35,397 bases of DNA from a virus: positions 1 to 35,397 of IMG/VR virus record IMGVR_UViG_3300025061_000146, one strand, 5' to 3'. This document shows, one piece after another, positions 22,384 to 30,689 of this stretch (positions are counted from its first letter, which is position 1; the number at the start of each line of letters is the position of its first letter). The position numbers and the translations under genes are program-made. The notes under the pieces were generated by a model that was given only the letters and a program-made list of their open reading frames with translations, was not told the origin of the DNA and did no database searches.

Positions 22384-22820
22384 TGCTCTCGCTGACGCCC
22401 TGGCTAGCACGGCTAAACGCCACTGACGGATTGCCCACCGTGCAGTTGGCGGCGGATATAGAAGCCGCTAAGAGCAACGCCCAGCTACCCAACATGATGC
22501 TGGTGCTAGGCCGTGAAACCGTTAGCCACGGGCCAATGAGCAACCAGGCGCGCCACCGGGTAAAAACCGAGGTGCTGCTGGTCACCGGCATTCGCCGCCG
22601 TAACCAGCCGTTAGGGCCAGTAGCCACAGCGGGTGAAGACGAGCTAGCGCAGCTGCGCGAGCCTGCCCTAACCCAGTTAATTAACTGGATGCCGCCTAGC
22701 TGCGACATCCCCGTGAAATGGCAACGCGGCCAGCTTTTGGCCCTACAAAGCCACGCACTGTTTTGGGCCGACGTGCTAACCGCCGAGTACTGGTGGCCAC
22801 TTGAGGAGAATTCCCCGTGA
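22383..22820 (+). CDS. Probable tail terminator / head-tail joining protein
   Basis: A 145-aa protein lying directly before the tail tube gene, the usual place for a tail terminator in siphovirus-type tails. It has an alpha/beta pattern: LARLNATDGLPTVQLAADIE, PNMMLVLGRETVSHGP, KTEVLLVTGIRRRNQPLG and DELAQLREPALTQLINW. The ending YWWPLEENSP is short and acidic. Function inferred from place and pattern; ends four bases inside the tube gene. Confidence 0.65.
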   Translation: MLSLTPWLARLNATDGLPTVQLAADIEAAKSNAQLPNMMLVLGRETVSHGPMSNQARHRVKTEVLLVTGIRRRNQPLGPVATAGEDELAQLREPALTQLINWMPPSCDIPVKWQRGQLLALQSHALFWADVLTAEYWWPLEENSP

Positions 22821-23770
22821 CTATGAAAACGAACCGTCGGGCGATGCGATTCGCCCTGGAATCAGAATACAACGATGGCACCACCACGCCCGAAGCGGCC
22901 ACCGATGCCATCTTGATGCGCGAGATTTCCGTCACCCCGTTATCGGGCAGCAACATCGCCCGCACCTTTGTCCGCCCCTACTACGGCAACTCGCCGCAAG
23001 CGCCCGGTGAAAAGCATGTGGAAGTGGTCGTTGAAGTGGAATTGAACACCAGTGGCGAGTTAGGTACGCCACCACCTTGGGGCAAACTGCTGCGCGCCTG
23101 TGGGTGGAGTGAAGTGATTGAGCCAGGCGAACGCGTGATCTATTCGCCTGTTTCGGAGGACGAAGACTCCGGCGTTTTCTTCAGCAATGTAGACGGCAAC
23201 CTACACAAGGGTCGCGGTGCGCGGGGCACCGCTGCATTCACTGTCAACGCTGAAAACATGCCAGTGATCCGTTTCACCTTCAGCGCATTGATCAGCCCTG
23301 TGACAGCTGAACAGTTGCCTAACGTCACGCTTAGTCACTGGAGAGACGCGTTGGCCGTTAACTCGCTCAATACTGAGCCGTTGGAATTCATGGGTGCCAC
23401 CGTACCGTTTAACCAGTTCTCGCTGGACATGTCAGGTCAGGTTGTTCATAGCAAAAACGTTGGTGCTAACGATATCCACATCACCGGACGTTCACCGTCG
23501 GGTCAGTTGATTATTGAAGATCCGGGTGTTGGTGCCGTGAATTACTTCGAGATGTCACAAAACGCGCAGACCGGGCCGCTCAGGCTCGTACATGGAAAAA
23601 CACCAGAAGACAGAATCGAGATCATTCAGAAAGAAGTGGGCATTGAATCGCCAACGTATTCGGATCAAGACGGCATCCAGATGCTGTCCATCAACTACAT
23701 GCCCGAGCCCATCGATGGCAACGACGAAGTCGTGGTCGTTGTGGGTAATCCTATTCCCGCAGGTCCTTAA
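22817..23770 (+). CDS. Tail tube (major tail) protein
   Basis: A 317-aa protein with GTG start 22817, chosen because AGGAG is eight bases ahead; an ATG two codons later is spaced less well. Beta-rich with the tail-tube pattern: FALESEYNDGTTTPEAATDA, ISVTPLSGSNIARTFVRPYY, VEVVVEVELNTSGELGTPPP, GRGARGTAAFTVNAENMPVI and FTFSALISPVTAEQLPN. There is no sheath gene upstream, so the tail should be flexible and non-contractile. Followed by a hairpin. Confidence 0.85.
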   Translation: MTMKTNRRAMRFALESEYNDGTTTPEAATDAILMREISVTPLSGSNIARTFVRPYYGNSPQAPGEKHVEVVVEVELNTSGELGTPPPWGKLLRACGWSEVIEPGERVIYSPVSEDEDSGVFFSNVDGNLHKGRGARGTAAFTVNAENMPVIRFTFSALISPVTAEQLPNVTLSHWRDALAVNSLNTEPLEFMGATVPFNQFSLDMSGQVVHSKNVGANDIHITGRSPSGQLIIEDPGVGAVNYFEMSQNAQTGPLRLVHGKTPEDRIEIIQKEVGIESPTYSDQDGIQMLSINYMPEPIDGNDEVVVVVGNPIPAGP

Positions 23771-23772
23771 AC

Positions 23773-23789
23773 ACCGCCCAAGCGGCGGT
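23773..23789 (+). other. Hairpin after the tail tube gene
   Basis: ACCGCC / GGCGGT with a five-base loop, directly after the tube stop. No T-tract. A similar unlinked hairpin follows the major capsid gene; both proteins are made in large amounts, so an mRNA-stabilising role is plausible. Confidence 0.45.
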
Positions 23790-23829
23790 TAACCAGCGTT
23801 TCACGCACGATTAACTAGGAGAGCGACCC

Positions 23830-24153
23830 GTGTTCAAACTCAATACCAACCGTACCTATAAACAGCCCGTTCACCTCACCCTGGTGGATGAAAATGGTAA
23901 AGACGAAAAAGGCACGTTTTCCGCCATTTTCAGAGTGATGCCAAACCCCGAAACCCGTGAGCTGTTGGATGATGCCACGCTGCTGGACCGCGTACTGGTC
24001 AGCGTCTCGGACATCGAAGTGCCCGATGAAAACGGTAAGCCTTTGGAAGGCGAAGCACTGCGTGATGCCGTGAGAAACGATCCCGCTGCTGCGTTCGCTC
24101 TGATCAACGCGTATCAGGACAGCATCATAAAAAAGAACCGTCGTCGGAACTGA
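23830..24153 (+). CDS. Tail assembly chaperone, short form (gpG type)
   Basis: A 107-aa protein with GTG start (AGGAGAG ahead). Begins with a beta section (FKLNTNRTYKQPVHLTLVDE) and continues TFSAIFRVMPNPETRELLDD and ends in FALINAYQDSIIKKNRRRN. This is the first part of the two-product tail chaperone found between tube and tape measure in long-tailed phages, which coats the tape measure before tube assembly. It carries a slip site near its end (24129-24135); ribosomes that do not slip stop at TGA 24151. Confidence 0.82.
   Translation: MFKLNTNRTYKQPVHLTLVDENGKDEKGTFSAIFRVMPNPETRELLDDATLLDRVLVSVSDIEVPDENGKPLEGEALRDAVRNDPAAAFALINAYQDSIIKKNRRRN
24129..24135 (+). other. -1 frameshift slip site A AAA AAG
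   Basis: The codons ATA-AAA-AAG give the heptamer A AAA AAG in phase, one of the most efficient bacterial -1 slip sites, also used by dnaX. An AGGA (24116-24119) lies nine bases upstream, similar to the stimulating ribosome-binding-like sequence in dnaX. A nine-pair stem TGGGCTGAG / CTCAGCCCA lies at 24171-24198, about 35 bases beyond, further than usual. Confidence 0.8.
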
Positions 24154-24518
24154 TCGAAGCCGGTAAGCACTGGGCTGAGGCAAATACGGCTCAGCCCAAC
24201 CTGGTCAAGGACGACCTCGCTGCCCTCGGTATCACTCTGAGCGGAGAGCTAGCCGAAGAAGCCGAGGCAGCAGAAGCCGAGCCGGATCTATTCGATGTAC
24301 TGCCGGAAAATTGGCAAGCCGTTGAGACCTTTCTTAGATGCTCTCGTCAGTGGCTATTCAGGGGCATGGAAGGCAAACGCGAGGCGCTAGATGTGCAAGC
24401 AGTAGTCAGCGTTATCAGCCTCTGCCAGCTCCCCCCAGAGCAGCAACTTGAGCGGCTTGATCAAGTGCAGCTAATCGAACTCGGCGCACTCAGCGTTATG
24501 AACCAACCCCGCAACTAG
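24135..24518 (+). CDS. Tail assembly chaperone extension made by -1 frameshift (gpGT type)
   Basis: Reading on from the slip site in the -1 frame gives an open stretch of 127 codons to TAG at 24516, starting EPSSELIEAGKHWAEANTAQ and ending NQPRN. It contains EAEPDLFDVLPENWQAVETF, then LRCSRQWLFRGMEGKREALD and VVSVISLCQLPPEQQLERLD, a pattern like DUF1799, the frameshift part of the chaperone. It has no good start of its own, so it should exist only as a 229-aa fusion with the short form (102 + 127 residues). In lambda the analogous fusion binds the tape measure and recruits tube protein. Confidence 0.8.
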   Translation, partial: EPSSELIEAGKHWAEANTAQPNLVKDDLAALGITLSGELAEEAEAAEAEPDLFDVLPENWQAVETFLRCSRQWLFRGMEGKREALDVQAVVSVISLCQLPPEQQLERLDQVQLIELGALSVMNQPRN

Positions 24519-24522
24519 CCCC

Positions 24523-24547
24523 GGCGTGCTGCCATCCATGGCACGCC
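24523..24547 (+). other. Hairpin between tail chaperone and tape measure genes
   Basis: GGCG / CGCC closes an inner stem TGCCAT-CC-ATGGCA (with a short bulge). No T-tract. It is the third hairpin after an abundant tail or head gene and lies 43 bases before the tape measure start, so it may lower tape measure expression. Confidence 0.45.
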
Positions 24548-24590
24548 AGGATACCGTCCCTCCCTGGACATAACGTTAGAAGGAAACATC

Positions 24591-27500
24591 GTGTCGAACA
24601 ATCTAACGCTTAGCGTCACCCTGACCGGCGATGGAAAGCAGCTCTCGGGCACCCTAAAGAATGCCCAGGGTGAAGTGCAGGCGTTTGGGGGTACGACTGA
24701 GCGTGAGGGTGGGCGCGCTGAACGTTCATTGGCCAATGTTGAACGTCGCGCCGGTACGGTGGGTCGCGAGCTTCAGGTGCTACGCCGCCTCGCGGCTCCC
24801 GTGGGCGCGGCGTTAGCCGGTATGTTTGCTACGCGGGCACTGCAAGGTCAGGTCGATTATGCCGACCAACTGCAAAAAACCAACTTACGGATCGGCGCGA
24901 GCGTTGAAGCGCTCAGCCAATACAATCATGTCGCTAGCCTCTCCGGCGTCGCGTTTGGCAACCTAACTACCGCGTGGCAGCGTCAAACGCGCCGTATTTC
25001 TGAAGCAGCGCAAGGCACGGGAGCCGCCAAAGACGCTTTGGAGGCATTAGGCCTAAGCGCCAAAGAGCTGAACCAATTAGCCCCTGAAGACCAGTTTGAG
25101 CGGATTGCCGAAGCCCTCCAAGGCGTGGAAAGCCAAGCCGACCGCACTGCGCTGGCCATGAAGCTGTGGGACACCGAGGGGGTTGGGCTTTTACAGATAA
25201 CCAACCAGGGAGCCGACGCCATTCGCGCCATGCGCGAAGAGGCCGACCGCTTGGGGCTGACCATCAGCCAGGACACCGCTGATGCAATGGCCAACTACAA
25301 CGACGAGATGGCACGGTTTCAGGCCGTGGCCACCGGCGTTACCCGCCAAGTTGCGTCCGAGCTAGTCCCCGCCATGACCACCGGCCTGCAAACCGCTAGC
25401 GAGTGGGTCGACCAAATGGGCGGTGCTGCTGAAATTCTTGATACCGTTAAGGATGCAGGCACTGGTGTCGCGGTAGTGATGGCAGGCCGCTACGTAGGGG
25501 CTATTGCCGCCAGCCAAGCAGCGATGACGGCTAAAGCCGCTGTGGTGGCCACTACCACGGGCGCTATCAATGTACTGACGGGTGCCACCACCCGCCAAGC
25601 TGCTGCCGCAACGGCCATGGCAGGCGCTACTCGCGTGGCTGCGGGTGCGCTTGCATTGATCGGTGGCCCAGTCGGCGCGGCGGTCATTGCTGCTGGTGCT
25701 GTCATTTACTTCCGTGAAGAGCTGGGGCTTGTCCCAAAACCGGCCATTACAGCTGCCGGTGCTGTCGATGAGCTGGCGCAACGTGTTGACGGTGCTGCTG
25801 ACTCGATGCTCAAGTTTGAAGTTGCAGCGTTTACAGCTGAGCTGGTGAGCTTGCAAGCAGCAGCACAACAAGCAGAGGAAAATTTAGCTCGCCTAGAGCG
25901 CACCGCTAATGAGCCTTACAGCTACGGTCAAGGCCAGCAAGGCGACCTCACCGCAGGTGCCGATCGCCAGCGCGCTCAGTTGGAGAGCCTCAACAACCAA
26001 ATCAATGCCCGTGAAGATGCCATTGCTAAGCTGACAGCCCGCATTGAACAAATGAATGCGGCAGATGAAGACAGTGAAGATGCGCAGCGAGAGCTACAAA
26101 TCACTATCGATGGGCTGAACAACACCACTGAAAAAGCTGTTGCTGGTACCAATGAACTCACAAAATCCACCGAAGCCCAGTCGGACGCCCTAGAAGACCT
26201 CTACGATCGCTTAATCCCAGGCCGCCGCGAAACCGTCCAGCTAGCGCGAGATATGCAAACGCTAACACTGGCCATGGCGATGGGCACCGGTAATATCGGC
26301 CAAAACATCCAAGCGATGGGCTTGCTCCAACAGCAGTATATTGAAGCCCAGAACGATACCGACGATTTAGCTGATAAAACCGTTAAAGCCGCGTACACGA
26401 TGGAGGGTGCGTGGGATGAAGTGCGGCTAAACGGCCTGCGCCGCCTGGATGATGGTTTTGCCAGCCTCTGGGAAGGCGCGATCGACGGCAGCCTAAATGC
26501 TGGCGAGCTGATGAAAAAGGCGCTGGCACAGACCCTGGCAGAAATGGCGCACATGGCCATCACCCGCCCGATCACCGTGCAGTTGGCCACCAGCATGGGT
26601 TTGAACGGCGGCGCAGGCGGTGGTGCTGGCGGTGGCTTCAATGGCATTGGTAGCTTGATCAATGGCGGTAAGTCTTTATTGGGCATTGGTGGTGGCTCTA
26701 CCGCTGCTGCGGCAGGCGGCCTCTACTCAGGGGCCAGTACTGGCCTGGCGGCGGGTGGTTTGTATGGAAACGCGGTCACTGGCGGTGTTGCTAGCACCGG
26801 CATTATGAGCAGCATTACCGCTGGCGTAAGCGCCGCGATGCCCTGGATTGCTGGCGGCTTGGCGATTGATTCATTGCTTGGCGGAGGCATCACGAAAGCT
26901 ATATCTGGCCTATTCGGTGGCCGTTCGCGTGGCCCTAGCTTTGATTTAATGACTACCGATCAAGATCCCAACAGGGTATTCGAAGACGTACAGCACGGCG
27001 TAAAGGCGCGCAGTGCGTTTGGGAATATCGGTTTTTACGGTGCCAATACAAATAGATTGCAAGAAACATTCGGTTCATTCGGACAAGCAACTGAATTTCT
27101 TGAAGCTATTGCCGCTAGCGATGACTTATTGGCTAGTCTTGCGCGCTCGCCCGAAGAGCTAAATGCTATGAGCGCGGCAGTTAAGGAGGTCCGGCTGCAG
27201 GCGTCTGATGCGGCAGGCATAACTGAGCAGCTCGGGCGCAGAACTGCCGCCGCGATCGGTGCAATGAACAGCGACTTTGGTGCGCTGATTGACTCCGCTA
27301 TCACTCAGATCGCCGACCCGGACAAGATGACGAATGCTCTTCTTGCCGTACTCAACATCGAAGATTTGATCCAGTCGCTAAATGGCCAAATCCAGAGCGA
27401 TGTTGCGGCTCACCTGGAAGCCAACACCAGCAACATTCAAGGCACTGCAGACAGCCTCACCCAAGCGATCAACGCCACCGTGCTGCTCGGCAATAGCGCA

Positions 27501-30500
27501 CAGCGCCTGAACCTCCAGTTTGATGACACAGCAGGCGGTGCCATCCATTACGCGTGGTCGATGCAGGAAGCCGTTGGCGGCCTTGATGCACTCAACAACA
27601 TGAGTGCCAGCTACTATCAGAACTATTTCACAGCCTCTGAACGCGAAGCCATGCAGCGCGAAGAGCTGACGCGGACCATGCAAGAGCTTGGGTTTGAGCT
27701 CCCGAAAACCCGTGAAGGGTTTCGGGAGCTGATGGAGGCTCAGAACCTAAACACAACTGCTGGGGTACAGAACGCCGCCGCTCTGATGCAGTTGGAGGGG
27801 GCGTTTGCACAGCTGACGCCTGCCGTTAGTGAAGCTGGAGACGCTGTTAGAAGTACAAGTGACATTCTCCAGGAGCGCGCCCAACTTGAGCGTGAACTGT
27901 TACAAGCACAGGGCGATACCAACGCGCTTCGGCAGCTTGATCTCGAAGCACTGGATGAGTCCAACCGTGCCCTGCAACAGATGGTCTGGGCAGAGGAGAA
28001 AGCCGCAGAAGATCGGCGCGAAAGGGAGCGCCAGGCAGCCCAAGATCAGAGAGATGCGGCGGCGGCTGCCCGCGACGCAGCCCAGGCATACGCGGACGCC
28101 ATTCGCACAGCAGAGCAAGCGGTTCAGTCGGCAAAACAGCAGGTGCAGCAGTCCTATCAGCGCTTTGACCAACAATCTTTTGATTTGCAGCTGGGTTACT
28201 TGGACCTGCTGGGTGACTCTGAAGCCATGCTAGCCATGCAGCGCGAACGTGAGCTGCAAACCATTGATGACTCGCTGCGCCCCTTCCAGGAACGTCTGTG
28301 GGCGCTGCAAGATGAAGCCAAAGCCCAGCAGCAGGCGCGTGAAGCCTCACGTAACTACGTCTCGGAACTGGAGCGCGTACGCGGCGAACTCTCCGGCGCA
28401 TTCGGCAACATTAACGGCTGGATTGATCAGCAGCAAGCCACTGGCGGCACGCCCGAGATGAATCTCGCCAATGCCCAGGAGCAACTTGCTCGCCAGTTGG
28501 TACTTGCCGAAAACGGCGACCGCAGCGCCCTGCAGAACATCACACAATACGCAGACCGTGTGCTACAAGCCAACGACGCTTATAACGCATCAAGCAGCGC
28601 TGGCCAGCGGGTAGAGTCGGACGTTATCAATGCGCTGAAGGGTTTGCCGAAAGCGCTGAGCGCTGAAGAGTTTTTAGCAAAAGAGATCACAGATAAGCTC
28701 GGCGAAGTCATCACCTCGTTTGACGACATGATCAAGCTGAGCCTTGCCGACGAGATTGAACGTGCCGTCTTTGCCAGCCAGTACACGATCGGCACCCTGA
28801 TCGACTTCGCAGTGGGCAGCAACGACCTGCCCGACGACCTGCGTACCGTGCTCGGCAGCCAGGCGCATCGTCTGGACTCCACCATCAACTACTTGATCGG
28901 CACGTCCGAGCTTGATAACGACGACCGCGCCCTGGCGCTCAATGTCAGTAACAACCTGGTCAGCACCGTTGATCAGATACTGGGAAGCGAACTCACCTGG
29001 GCAGATAAGCGCCTGGCGCTGGACACGACTAACACGCTGAGCAGCACCATCGATCTAACCCTCGGCAGCGATGTGTCAAAAGAAACCCGTCGCCTTGCGC
29101 TGCTTAACAGCAACCTGATGGTCGCCACGATTGATGCTGTTCAGTCGAGCAGCATCGCAGATGATACGCGGGCGCTGGCGCTCAACAGCACCAACACAAT
29201 CTCAACAGACGTGCATGCACTGCTGGGCTCGAATGTCAGCAGCGCCGCCAAGCAGCTGGCGCTCAAGACGTACAACGCCATTTCAACCACCGTTCACGCC
29301 ATTGTGACCAGCGGTAGCTCAGAAACCGCAATGAACCTAGCGCTGAACAGCACCAACAGCATCCGCTCGTTTGTGCGGGCCATCGATCATCGTTTAACCG
29401 ATGAAGATGCAAAAGCACTGGCGCTGAATAGCAGTAACACCCTGACAGCGACGATTCAGGGCGTGATGGCGTCGAGCATCGGCGACGACGCTAAGAAGTT
29501 AGCGCTCAGCAAAACCAACACGCTCACCACCACGATTAAAGCCGCCCTGGCTGATGGCGCGCTCAGCCGTGATGAACGCCGGTTGATTGATACGCAGTCG
29601 GAAACCGTCGTCAAAACCCTGAAAACCAACGGTGGGTTGAGCCTGAACCGTGACGAATGGGCCGTAATCAACGCCGCTAGCGGCACCAAGCGGCTTAATA
29701 TGCTCGCTGATATTGCATTCAAAGATGCAGATCTAAAACACCTTGACGATGTTGCTAAAAACACAGCGGACGGCGGTAAGAGTATCGCTGAACGGGCTAA
29801 AGAGCAGCTCGATAGCCTTAACACTCTAGGCGACGCGATGGACAGTAATGTTGCCGCGTTGATTGGCCTTGATAAGTCGGTTTTATCCTTATCTGGAGCC
29901 ATTAATAAATTACTCAATGCAAACGAAAATCTGCTCAAGCTATCAATGCCGGACAAGTCTGGTGGATTCAGTGGCTCAGGTAGGCCAACGATGCCGGGAG
30001 CCCCTGACGGAAGTGTCGCCGATCCCAGTGCTGACCCCGACACCGTCGCAGGTGGCTTGGGCCGGATGTATCAGCGCTTCCAGGATGAATGGAACAGGTT
30101 GAGTAGGAACTCTCAAGTAGCTAACAACACACCTGACGACATCGTTAACCGTGCGTATCGCGGTGTTGGCGGCAAGGTTGTTGCCGAGATGGCTGAACTT
30201 ATACGTGGAATACGAACTGCCGGAGGTGACGTCTCTGGGGGGTACATACGAGACCTCAACCCTCTCCACTTTTTTGCCCAGGGCGGCGTTAGCGGATCTC
30301 ACCGCACTGGTCTGGAATATGTTCCGTTTGATGGCTATGTCGCCGAACTACACAAGGGTGAAAAAGTACTGACGGCGGATGATGCCGCTGCCCTGCGCAA
30401 CATTAATGTTAGTAGTCGCGCACTACCCGCGCCCACGGCTGCACCACTCCCCAGTTTCCCCTTGCTTGGCAAAAACGACCTAGCTGAGTTGCTACGCGAC

Positions 30501-30689
30501 CTCAAGCGTGAAGTCGCTGAACTGAGAAAGGAAAACGCCAAGCTGCAGGGTGAAAGCAACAAACACCTGGCAGCGGCGAATAATCAACGTGGTGCGGCGG
30601 CTAAAGGCCAGATCGCCGCCACCGAGCGCGGCAACAAGATGCTGAAAAAGCTCGAAGAGGATAAGCGAATGCAGGTGGCCAAGCGATGA
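24591..30689 (+). CDS. Tail tape measure protein, very long (2032 aa)
   Basis: GTG start 24591 with GAAGGAAA ahead. Sets tail length and likely enters the cell envelope with the DNA. Seen in order: an N-terminal chaperone-binding and coiled part, Ala-rich hydrophobic membrane-like stretches at about 285-380 (e.g. AAGALALIGGPVGAAVIAAG), coiled coil about 430-530, a glycine-rich hydrophobic part about 675-770, a Gln/Ala/Arg coiled coil about 1085-1270, about ten or eleven tandem 27-residue repeats (about 1394-1718), and the C-terminal motif GLEYVPFDGYVAELHKGEKV common in tape measures. At about 0.15 nm per residue a 300-nm tail would be expected if all of it is used, longer than the tails of B3-like phages. 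Confidence 0.93.
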   Translation: MSNNLTLSVTLTGDGKQLSGTLKNAQGEVQAFGGTTEREGGRAERSLANVERRAGTVGRELQVLRRLAAPVGAALAGMFATRALQGQVDYADQLQKTNLRIGASVEALSQYNHVASLSGVAFGNLTTAWQRQTRRISEAAQGTGAAKDALEALGLSAKELNQLAPEDQFERIAEALQGVESQADRTALAMKLWDTEGVGLLQITNQGADAIRAMREEADRLGLTISQDTADAMANYNDEMARFQAVATGVTRQVASELVPAMTTGLQTASEWVDQMGGAAEILDTVKDAGTGVAVVMAGRYVGAIAASQAAMTAKAAVVATTTGAINVLTGATTRQAAAATAMAGATRVAAGALALIGGPVGAAVIAAGAVIYFREELGLVPKPAITAAGAVDELAQRVDGAADSMLKFEVAAFTAELVSLQAAAQQAEENLARLERTANEPYSYGQGQQGDLTAGADRQRAQLESLNNQINAREDAIAKLTARIEQMNAADEDSEDAQRELQITIDGLNNTTEKAVAGTNELTKSTEAQSDALEDLYDRLIPGRRETVQLARDMQTLTLAMAMGTGNIGQNIQAMGLLQQQYIEAQNDTDDLADKTVKAAYTMEGAWDEVRLNGLRRLDDGFASLWEGAIDGSLNAGELMKKALAQTLAEMAHMAITRPITVQLATSMGLNGGAGGGAGGGFNGIGSLINGGKSLLGIGGGSTAAAAGGLYSGASTGLAAGGLYGNAVTGGVASTGIMSSITAGVSAAMPWIAGGLAIDSLLGGGITKAISGLFGGRSRGPSFDLMTTDQDPNRVFEDVQHGVKARSAFGNIGFYGANTNRLQETFGSFGQATEFLEAIAASDDLLASLARSPEELNAMSAAVKEVRLQASDAAGITEQLGRRTAAAIGAMNSDFGALIDSAITQIADPDKMTNALLAVLNIEDLIQSLNGQIQSDVAAHLEANTSNIQGTADSLTQAINATVLLGNSAQRLNLQFDDTAGGAIHYAWSMQEAVGGLDALNNMSASYYQNYFTASEREAMQREELTRTMQELGFELPKTREGFRELMEAQNLNTTAGVQNAAALMQLEGAFAQLTPAVSEAGDAVRSTSDILQERAQLERELLQAQGDTNALRQLDLEALDESNRALQQMVWAEEKAAEDRRERERQAAQDQRDAAAAARDAAQAYADAIRTAEQAVQSAKQQVQQSYQRFDQQSFDLQLGYLDLLGDSEAMLAMQRERELQTIDDSLRPFQERLWALQDEAKAQQQAREASRNYVSELERVRGELSGAFGNINGWIDQQQATGGTPEMNLANAQEQLARQLVLAENGDRSALQNITQYADRVLQANDAYNASSSAGQRVESDVINALKGLPKALSAEEFLAKEITDKLGEVITSFDDMIKLSLADEIERAVFASQYTIGTLIDFAVGSNDLPDDLRTVLGSQAHRLDSTINYLIGTSELDNDDRALALNVSNNLVSTVDQILGSELTWADKRLALDTTNTLSSTIDLTLGSDVSKETRRLALLNSNLMVATIDAVQSSSIADDTRALALNSTNTISTDVHALLGSNVSSAAKQLALKTYNAISTTVHAIVTSGSSETAMNLALNSTNSIRSFVRAIDHRLTDEDAKALALNSSNTLTATIQGVMASSIGDDAKKLALSKTNTLTTTIKAALADGALSRDERRLIDTQSETVVKTLKTNGGLSLNRDEWAVINAASGTKRLNMLADIAFKDADLKHLDDVAKNTADGGKSIAERAKEQLDSLNTLGDAMDSNVAALIGLDKSVLSLSGAINKLLNANENLLKLSMPDKSGGFSGSGRPTMPGAPDGSVADPSADPDTVAGGLGRMYQRFQDEWNRLSRNSQVANNTPDDIVNRAYRGVGGKVVAEMAELIRGIRTAGGDVSGGYIRDLNPLHFFAQGGVSGSHRTGLEYVPFDGYVAELHKGEKVLTADDAAALRNINVSSRALPAPTAAPLPSFPLLGKNDLAELLRDLKREVAELRKENAKLQGESNKHLAAANNQRGAAAKGQIAATERGNKMLKKLEEDKRMQVAKR
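28770..29744 (+). repeat. Tandem 27-residue (81-bp) coding repeats in the tape measure gene
   Basis: About ten to eleven consecutive units of 27 residues (one of 28). Unit consensus: L-A-L-N-x-x-N-T-hydrophobic-x-x-T-I/V, then x-A-hydrophobic, a G/S-S-x pair and a charged end (DDxKR or similar). Examples of unit starts are LALNVSNNL, LALDTTNTL, LALNSTNTI and LALNSSNTL; first units are degenerate (FASQYTIGT, LGSQAHRLD), as are the last (LIDTQSETV, VINAASGTK). DNA identity between units is low, so the duplication is old. Confidence 0.8.

Noticed and set aside
27847-28401. 184-aa minus-strand frame opposite the tape measure coiled coil
   Set aside because: Product is Arg/Ala/Pro-rich, typical of the complement of Gln/Ala/Arg codons; no ribosome site.
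28770-29744. CRISPR-like or DNA-level tandem array
   Set aside because: The period is kept at protein level only; DNA units are too different for a CRISPR or recent satellite, and there are no cas genes.
29456-30043. 195-aa minus-strand frame opposite the tape measure repeats
   Set aside because: Ser/Leu-rich shadow product with no ribosome site; the + strand repeat pattern explains the sequence.
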